A stretch of 64,000 nt of DNA, from positions 1,488,001-1,552,000 of the forward strand of contig JAJFZO010000168.1 in the NCBI GenBank assembly GCA_021397835.1. The letters run 5' to 3'. Under the pieces are notes generated by a model, which ran no database searches, was not told the DNA's origin, and saw nothing but the letters and a program-made list of their open reading frames with translations. Positions 57,640-64,000 of this stretch are shown one piece after another. The position numbers and the translations under genes were made by a program. The DNA is from Moringa oleifera (lineage: Eukaryota; Streptophyta; Magnoliopsida; Brassicales; Moringaceae). Position 1 is the stretch's first letter; each line of letters begins with the position of its first letter.

Positions 57640-58500
57640 CTCTTGGTTAAAGAATAAGGAATTTCCTTCAGGTTTGAACAATACTTCAATTGTCCTAATT
57701 CCTAAATGTAAACCATCATTTAGTGTAAAGAATTTTCACATGTAGCATTATGTAACATAGAACGTAAAGTGATAGCTAAAGTCTTAGCCAATAGACCTAA
57801 AAGCTTACTATGAAAACTAATTTTGGATGTTTGTCAGTATTTGTACCAAGAAAGGGCATAATGGATAATATTCTTATTGCTTATGAACTTATTCACTATT
57901 TGAAAAAGAAAATCAAAAGTATCAAAGGGGAGGTTGTGTTAAAGGTTGATATGAGTAAATCTTATGATAGGGTGTTTTGATCATTTATTCTATAAACTCA
58001 TATTGATATGGGATTTGACAAGAGATAGGTGTAGATGATATGTTTTGTGTTAGAACAATCTCATATACTATGATGTTCAATAATATGGAGGTTGGCCTAA
58101 TCAAACCTAACTGGGAATTAAGTCAAGGTGATCGCTTTTCTCCTTATTTTTTTATTCTACATGCGGAGGGATTGTCCATACTGATCAAGGATGCAAAGAG
58201 AAGAAAAGCAATGTATGGATATAAGATATGTAAGGAGCCCTACTTGTTTCTCACCTTTTATTTGTTGATGATAGTTTCTTTTTTCTTTAAGGATAATGTA
58301 GCTGAGGGAAAGGCAATCTATTAGAGTTTGGAGAATTATGAAAAAGCAACAGGTCAAGCTATCAACTTTAAGAAATTAGCCATCTTTTTAAGCTCTAATG
58401 TGCTTAAGAGAGATAAAAACTTGACAAAGAATAAGTCAAGAACTTATGTAGTCTTAGATATTAATAGATATCTTAGTCGTCCTTCATTAATAGGGAAAAG
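57640..58500 (+). pseudogene. LINE reverse transcriptase domain remnant
   Basis: The longest intact piece (58040-58324) covers the RQGD-like motif (here SQGDRFSPY) and HAEGLSILI; the catalytic Y/F-x-D-D appears as FVDD at about 58263-58274 but in a different frame, implying a frameshift near 58240. Upstream the LKVDMSKSYDRV block with the first catalytic Asp lies in yet another frame after a stop. It belongs to the element at 55050-60222. Confidence 0.85.
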
Positions 58501-59744
58501 TAGGAAAACCATATTTAGTTTCATTAAAGAAAGACTATGGAAATGACTTCATGGCTAGAAGAATACACTATATCAAAAGTACAAAGAGAAATTTTATTCA
58601 AAACCATAGCCCAAGCAATTCCAATATATTGCATGACTTTGTTTCTTTTATCGCTATCCTCATGTGAATAACTGTAGAGGATTCTAAACTTACCTTGGTG
58701 GGGTTCAAAACCAAATAGAGGCAAAGAAACTCACTAGCAAAGTTAGGAAAGGCTTTGTTTGAGGAAAAAGGAAGGAGTTATGGGTTTCAAGAATCTCATG
58801 ACTTTAATATGGCCTTACTTAGCAAACGGGGCTAGAATCTGATCATCAAGCCTAACACGTTACTTAGTAAACTGCTCAAGGCTATATATTTTGCTCATGG
58901 GGATTTTCTAGAGGTTATTTTAGGTAATAATCCTATTTACACTTGAAGGAGCATTTTGGAGTGCCAAAAGGATGTTGGAGAAAGGATGTCACATAAGGAT
59001 TGGTAAGGGTAACGATAAGAATAATTTTAAGGTAATAACCTACTATTTCAGAGTTGCAATGTATTACGGTAAAGGAACTATGGGTTTTTAACTCAACCAA
59101 ATGAGATAAAGACTTGCTAATTAATGAACTTGTTTTGTGAATGTGATATAAAAAAAGATAACCAATATGGTGGTTAACAGCTTGTCATTACAAGACAAGC
59201 TCATTTGGCACTTCAACAATGATAGGTTGTATTTAGTCAAATGAGGATATAAGCTGATAAGGGCGGATTAAAGAAATGGGGTTATCTATGGATGTTGTAT
59301 GGGTTTGTGGAAATTGACTACCACAGAAGGTGGAGTTTCTATGAAAAATTTTCAATAGATGCCTTCCAAGTAAACTAGGGTTGATTGAAAAGGTTGTGAT
59401 ATCCATGAAGGCTATCTTATTTATGATAGAGAGGCTGAGAGTTTATAGCACATCGTAGCTTGTCATTTTGTTTAACATTGTTGGACTGTTGCTAATTTTC
59501 TTGATGTCCAAATTACAAAGACCTTATTTAGGGACTAAAGTTAAAATTCTGCATGGGCTATGGAGTATTTGAAAGGTTAGGAACACTTAGGTATAGCAGA
59601 ACAAGCACTAAATTCCCCAGTAAGTGATGAATGCTAGGCTGGATTTCTTACAAGCTTAGATAGCAACAAAAATACTTCCAAGTTACAATAGAACAAAAGC
59701 CAACCAAGGCATCAAACAGGTGGGAAAAGCTTGCTCAAGAATGC

Positions 59745-60170
59745 TAAAATGTAATGTTGATGCATCCATTTTTGAGAATCAACACCTAATATGAATAAGG
59801 TTGATAATCAAAAACAAAAAAGGTCAATTGATGCAAGGTATATCCAGAGCCATTGAAGGAAGAATGCTCCCTAAAGAGGTTGAAATATAGGCATTAAGAA
59901 AGGCTATATCATGGGTGATGCAATGTTAATTGGACCATTTGGTTTTAGAGATGGACTCTCAAGAAGTGTTGAATGCACTAACAAAATTAGATGTTCAGTA
60001 TCTATAAGTTTTGTGCTCTTGTCAATGACGATAAGGCTTTTTAATCAACTAGACCAAATTTATCTTTTTAGTATGTAAGTTGATAAGCAAATATGATTGC
60101 TCATGCATTAATCAGAGTATCATGTTTATATATTCGTTCGACAATTCAGTTAGAGCCACCTCACTTTTTT
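59745..60170 (+). pseudogene. LINE RNase H domain remnant
   Basis: The translation contains LKCNVDASIF (first catalytic Asp), an IKNKKGQLMQGISRAIEGRM segment, VEI*ALRKAISWVM (catalytic Glu followed by a stop) and LEMDSQEVLNALTKL (third acidic residue). This is the RVT_3/RNase H domain found at the 3' end of plant L1 elements. Confidence 0.8.
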
Positions 60171-60222
60171 AGGGCTTTATTGTCTTTTAATGAGTGATCA
60201 ATAAAGCAATTATTTTTTTTAG

Positions 60223-61050
60223 AAAAATAGCATATTTACATTTTTTTATATGTCATTTTAATTATTTAATATTAAAAAATTATATAATAATTAATTATTA
60301 TAAAAATATAATCATCATTTATGTCAAAAAATCATGAACGTTAAAATCAACAAAATTTATTTAAAAAATCTTACATTAAAACAAATGTCAAAATTTAAGT
60401 TTTTATTTGATAATTTTTTAAATTGTAATGTGTACAAAATTTAAATCTCTCTTATATAATTAATTTAATAAAAAACATAACAAATCATAATTATTTATTC
60501 TATTAAATTATTATACCTCTTGAAAGAATTCAACAAGTTGAAATAAACCCGGCATTGTACGCATGCAATCTGCATTCATGCAATTCGATGCCATGTGTCC
60601 GATTCTTCCTTGTTTATTCTTTTTATCCTCTTTTCACGGATATAAGGTCGGCTCTGAGATAAATCAAATCCGACGATCATCATTCAAAGATCTTAATATT
60701 TTTAATTTAATTAAAAAATATTTTATTTTATACTTATTATTATAATTTTTTAAAAAAAATATCTTACGTTTACTTTTCATTTGATCCTCCCTGGATGGAC
60801 GCAGTAACGTCAATTTCTGCAGCAAATTGATCATCGAGTCAAGAAGAGGGGAGGAACGGATAAAACTCTATCCTTTACTTTCCCTCTTGTTTCTTGGACT
60901 TAAACAGCTCTACCTACCACCCACCCCATTCCTCCTTGGTTCTCCCCCTCCTGCTCGCCATTAAGAGGCTTTGAGTTCCAAAACTTGATACACAGAGAGA
61001 AGGACAGAAGTGGAGCGTGCTTTCATTTACGATGCTCGCCTTTTCTCTCT
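60223..61050. other. Spacer and promoter side of the plus-strand proline-rich gene
   Basis: AT-rich up to about 60770, then more GC-rich sequence leading to the 61083 gene. A pyrimidine-rich patch TTTTCTCTCTCTATATATTG lies at 61041-61060. No other gene is recognised. Confidence 0.45.
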
Positions 61051-61060
61051 CTATATATTG
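61051..61060 (+). promoter_or_regulatory. Probable TATA box of the small proline-rich gene
   Basis: CTATATATTG follows a CT-rich patch. Initiation about 30 bp downstream would fall close to 61083, which makes the ATG at 61110 a serious alternative start. Confidence 0.45.
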
Positions 61061-61082
61061 ACATCTCCATCCGATTTCATGC

Positions 61083-61379
61083 ATGGCCTCTCCAAGTTCT
61101 CCAAAGTTTATGGCCTTGAAGCTTGTGCTGGTGTTAAGCTTGGTTTTGGTCACCAACCTTGCACCACTGACCCACGCAGCTCGCCAGCTCGAGAATGATC
61201 GGAAAGCGAAAGCGAAGCCAGTAGGAGAGAATGAAAGAGAGAAGATGAACTCGGCTGATATGAAGAATTTGCCTCCATTTCCACCATTTCATATCCCTGA
61301 CGTTCCTCCACTTCCTGCCTTTCCTTTGCCTCCTTTTCATCTTCCTCCTTTCCCTTTCCTTCCACCTCCTCCTGCCTAA
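61083..61379 (+). CDS. Small secreted proline-rich protein
   Basis: A 98-codon single-exon frame. A hydrophobic segment (ALKLVLVLSLVLVTNLAP) and a likely cleavage site in THAARQL mark a signal peptide. The mature part begins with a charged region (QLENDRKAKAK..EREKMN) and ends in about 38 residues of repeated P-P-F/L-P units: NLPPFPPFHIPDVPPLPAFP, then LPPFHLPPFPFLPPPPA. Such Pro/Phe-rich tails are typical of cell-wall hydroxyproline-rich peptides. The ATG at 61110 (Met10) gives a more canonical signal peptide and fits the TATA position better, so the true product may be 89 residues. The family is not one I can name; a cell-wall role is inferred from composition. It converges on the minus-strand proline-rich gene about 600 bp downstream. 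Confidence 0.75.
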   Translation: MASPSSPKFMALKLVLVLSLVLVTNLAPLTHAARQLENDRKAKAKPVGENEREKMNSADMKNLPPFPPFHIPDVPPLPAFPLPPFHLPPFPFLPPPPA

Positions 61380-61974
61380 GTTGGAGCTTAATTTTTTCCC
61401 TCTTCTCAGTACAACTACTGGTTAACAAAAAAGAATGAAGAAGAGATAATTAACGAGATGTGAAATCTCTCTGCTTTTCCTCTCTTTTCTTGGTTATGAT
61501 TATGTTCTTCGTTTTAGCTTTGTTTAATAGAGTGTTGTCTTTTTTTTTTTTATTATCTTCTGTAAGTTTCATGAATATCCCCGTGCAGATTAACGTCGTT
61601 CACCATTGTTTTCACTAATTATTTTATAATTTTTAACTAATCTTGTATATTCTTAAAATGATCCCATTTCATTTTATCCATTATTTTATCAAAAATGTCA
61701 AGCACCTAGACACAGAGCAAAGAAAACAGTGGTTGGATGCCAAGAAATATTGCCAGATCAGTTTCCCGGAAACTGCACTTAAGGAGAAAGGAAAAGAGGA
61801 AGACATTGTACGGTTGAGGAACTGTTAAACGTGCAATTTTATTCATCTGCGGGAGAAAACAGAAGCCTACAAGAGCTGACTGACTGTTAAAGCTTTACCA
61901 AGATAACGATAGAAAACGGCAAATGGATGACAAAAGCATAACAAAGAACTAACACATGCAGCCTGAGTTCAGCT
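61380..61974. other. Intergenic region between the convergent proline-rich genes
   Basis: It contains the 3' UTRs of both genes. A plus-strand frame at 61643-61828 has no initiator ATG in good context and no recognised domain. No further gene is seen. Confidence 0.45.
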
Positions 61975-62502
61975 TCATGGGGTTTTCTCTCCCTGAGATG
62001 GTGAAGAAGGGAAGCCTCCATTGCGGAATCCAGGGGTTAGAGGAAATGAAGGCGTAGTCGGAGTGAAAGGAAAAGGAGGAAAATCTGGAAGAACCGGCCA
62101 GCTTGGAAAGGGCAGCAATGGCGTCAATTTGGTGACTTCCTTGCAGCCGACTTCACTGCAGCCTGGAGTCGGAATAGTCAAAGCTGGCACTTGAAACGAC
62201 GGAAGTGTCGGCAACATGGAGGAGGCGGTCGGCATTTCTGTGTTTCTGGTCGGGGTTTCTGTGTTTATGGGTTGAAGTTTCGGCAACATGGAGCTGACGG
62301 TCGATGTTTCTGTGTTTCTGGGTGGAGGAATGCTCGTGGGCTGGTGAAGTGAAGGTGAGTCTGATCCCAGCTGCACCGCGGACCCCATTTCCAGGTCAAG
62401 CAAGCGGCGAGAAGCTGAGCATGAGTTGCGGCTGGTCAATAGAAGAGTAGCCACAGCCATAGCCACCCAGTGGATGTGTAGAAGAGTCACTGTGGAAGCC
62501 AT
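61975..62502 (-). CDS. Secreted Pro/Ser/Thr-rich protein with internal repeats
   Basis: A single-exon frame of 175 residues. The N terminus (MASTVTLLHIHWVAMAVATLLL) is a signal peptide ending near CSA/SRRLL. The mature part has a duplicated module: RNTETSTVSSMLPKLQP and RNTEMPTASSMLPTLPS, about 30 residues apart, joined by INTETPT. Two cysteines (CSEVGC) precede a Pro/Phe-rich tail (LPFPSWPVLPDFPPFPFTP, then PSFPLTPGF). It resembles hydroxyproline-rich cell-wall proteins by composition only; I do not recognise a named family. Like its convergent neighbour it has a signal peptide, an Arg-rich (A/S)R-x-L junction and a PPFPF-type tail, so the two could be distant inverted paralogues. A TATAAAAT element lies about 75 bp upstream (62576-62583). 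Confidence 0.75.
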   Translation of the reverse strand: MASTVTLLHIHWVAMAVATLLLTSRNSCSASRRLLDLEMGSAVQLGSDSPSLHQPTSIPPPRNTETSTVSSMLPKLQPINTETPTRNTEMPTASSMLPTLPSFQVPALTIPTPGCSEVGCKEVTKLTPLLPFPSWPVLPDFPPFPFTPTTPSFPLTPGFRNGGFPSSPSQGEKTP

Positions 62503-62575
62503 AGTAGAGCTGCTAGTCGATCACTTTAATGGAAAGTTGACTGGTTATGGTGACGAAGGAGTAAACACAGAGGGG

Positions 62576-62583
62576 ATTTTATA
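62576..62583 (-). promoter_or_regulatory. Probable TATA box of the minus-strand proline-rich gene
   Basis: Read on the minus strand the motif is CCTATAAAATCCCC, about 75 bp upstream of the ATG at 62502, a normal plant distance. Confidence 0.65.
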
Positions 62584-64000
62584 GGTGTGTGATGTTGGGT
62601 GTGGGTGCTTGATGGTTGGCTTTCATGGAGTTTGAAGCTTTTCATGAGATTTCTACTTTGCACCTAATATTATAAGAGTTAAAGTCTCATGTGTTTGACT
62701 GGATAGGTTCATTGGAATTTAGTTTGGGCATAGGAGAAAGAAGCGTCACGTGAGATGGTTGTCATCCAAAGCTTCTTCAATCTCATTTGCTCATTAGTTC
62801 CAACAAAATTTACAAAAGCAGAAAAACTCGCCAATACCCCTTCTCCCATCTTCTTTCTATCTTAAAACTTCAATAAATTGATTGAGAAAACATTTCAATA
62901 AATTAATAGATTTAGATCATATAAAATTTGTTAATTAAAAAATAAAGTAAAGATCTCATTAAATCATAATATTTATCTTGTATTATCAACCAAATTTTTA
63001 TATTTAAAAAGTGATAAATCGAATATTGATTTATCACTTTGGACTAAATTGAATTTTATCAAAATATTTAAAAATTGAGAGTATTCAAATTGAAGATCTT
63101 ATACAATAAATTTTAACTTGAAATTTTTCAAAAATGTAAAAAAAAAAAAATTAAAGTTATTGTCATGAGTTTTTTAACATGCGACCACTCGATTTGTTAA
63201 GCAAGAGATTTCATCTTTTTCTTCTTTGTAAGTCCTCTTCTTTCCTTATTCAGATCCTGAGTTACGTAAAATTAGTGTGTAAAGTCTCGTGTTTTTAAAT
63301 AATTTTTTAGGGTTCTTAAAGCACAACTCATGATGCTTGGGTTGATTTTCTTAATTGCTATATATTCTTAGGTGGAGCACGATCATTGACTATTCAAAAT
63401 TTTGTAATCAAGGCTTTTTCCTCCTTTTCACTTCCATTTATGTCAATGTACAAGATATGTCCTTCTCAACTTTCCCCTAGGAGTATTTACTACATTCTGG
63501 CTTACATGGTTTAGTGACATAATGAGGGTTTTGGTTCTTTCTTTAGACATCTTTACTCATGTTTATGCCATTAAGTGTATCCACAAAAGTTTTGGTCATT
63601 TCTACATTTCTTCTCATTAATAGTGTTGTGAACCTCCTAAGGTTTAAGATAAGTATAAAAGAGATTTATGTTTTACTTATTGGAAAAGCTTGAATAGTGA
63701 CACTTATCGATGGTATTAAGTCTTTGTATATAACAATGCCTTTATGTCTCTAGGTAGTAAACTTAGTGAAGATATTTTTTTGATATTGAGGGGGCTACAT
63801 TTTAAGAGAACGATTAAGGTTGTGAAGGTAACTATATTGATAAGCTATATCAACTTTGACATTCTCTGCCTAACCTTAGTCCCAAGGTTTCATTTTCATT
63901 GAGTTTTGCCTCTTTAGAGACACCAAAGGAGGAGATTCAGAAGGAATCTGACAAGCGTACAACTTCATGCATTCTTTGGTTCGTATTCATCTTATATACT
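62584..64000. other. Right-end spacer, no gene recognised
   Basis: Upstream sequence of the minus-strand proline-rich gene followed by AT-rich sequence. From about 63150 composition becomes more balanced and could be decayed coding sequence, but every frame is broken and no domain is recognised. Confidence 0.45.

Larger units (their letters stand above)
55050..60222 (+). mobile_element. L1-type LINE, nearly full length but inactivated
   Basis: Domains follow plant L1 order on the plus strand, all broken by stops and frameshifts. An ORF1-like region (about 55080-55680) shows RAMDVGPWSFNNHTLILHHL and LRIRMALDTMKPLKWWKRL across frames. Endonuclease (about 56250-56960): LRELMTSKEPEVIFLSET, GIAILWKKANL, MGDLNDLL, ISDHFPLMLEI. 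Reverse transcriptase (about 57640-58500): FPSGLNNTSIVLIPK, VFVPRKGIMDNILIAYEL, VVLKVDMSKSYDRV, LSQGDRFSPYFFILHAEGLS, LLFVDDSFFF, YEKATGQAINFKK. A zf-RVT-like stretch follows (about 59190-59480) and an RNase H domain (about 59745-60170: LKCNVDAS.., SRAIEGRMLPKEVEI, LEMDSQEVLNAL). An AATAAA at 60200-60205 and a T/A-rich tail mark the probable 3' end. Target duplications were not found, so the ends are approximate. Confidence 0.85.

Noticed and set aside
61134..61428. Charged minus-strand frames opposite the proline-rich gene
   Set aside because: They are antisense to Pro codons (CCN read as NGG), which produces Glu/Arg/Gly/Lys-rich artefacts.

Overview
This is eukaryotic nuclear DNA from a plant, almost certainly a eudicot. 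Its genes are split by AT-rich GT-AG introns and separated by very AT-rich spacers full of decayed transposons. The gene families are plant ones: a CASP-like membrane protein, a JmjN/JmjC/FYRN/FYRC histone demethylase, a plant-type gamma-SNAP, a fasciclin-domain protein and secreted proline-rich peptides. The species cannot be named from the sequence. No rRNA, tRNA or CRISPR array was seen.

Layout. 1-10.9 kb is spacer holding a CACTA-like DNA transposon remnant (about 461-6605) with pieces of a DCL-type gene and a Ulp1-like protease. 11.0-11.8 kb is an intact three-exon CASPL1B-like gene. 11.8-25.4 kb is spacer and transposons: a copia fragment, a decayed CACTA element with tandem repeats, long TA tracts and a decayed MULE. 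26.2-27.1 kb is a broken CAF1-like deadenylase on the minus strand. 29.0-36.8 kb is the largest gene, a JMJ14/15/18-type H3K4 demethylase on the plus strand, assembled here as 11 coding exons (1073 aa), with a recent 396-bp tandem duplication in its first coding intron. 38.6-41.6 kb is a second, better preserved MULE related to the one at 22.7-25.4 kb. 43.7-44.4 kb is a single-exon FAS1 gene and 44.9-51.9 kb a nine-exon gamma-SNAP gene, both minus strand. 55.0-60.2 kb is a nearly full-length but inactivated L1-type LINE. 61.1-62.5 kb holds two convergent genes for small secreted proline-rich proteins.

The host genes do not form a pathway; they are independent housekeeping, chromatin, vesicle-trafficking and cell-surface genes separated by transposon debris. 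I found no clear new multi-gene system. The most worthwhile leads are the convergent proline-rich pair, the CACTA element carrying DCL-like exons, the broken CAF1 copy with two lost catalytic residues, and the young duplication inside the demethylase intron. Exon boundaries were set by eye from GT/AG sites, reading phase and remembered family sequences; no alignment or search was run.
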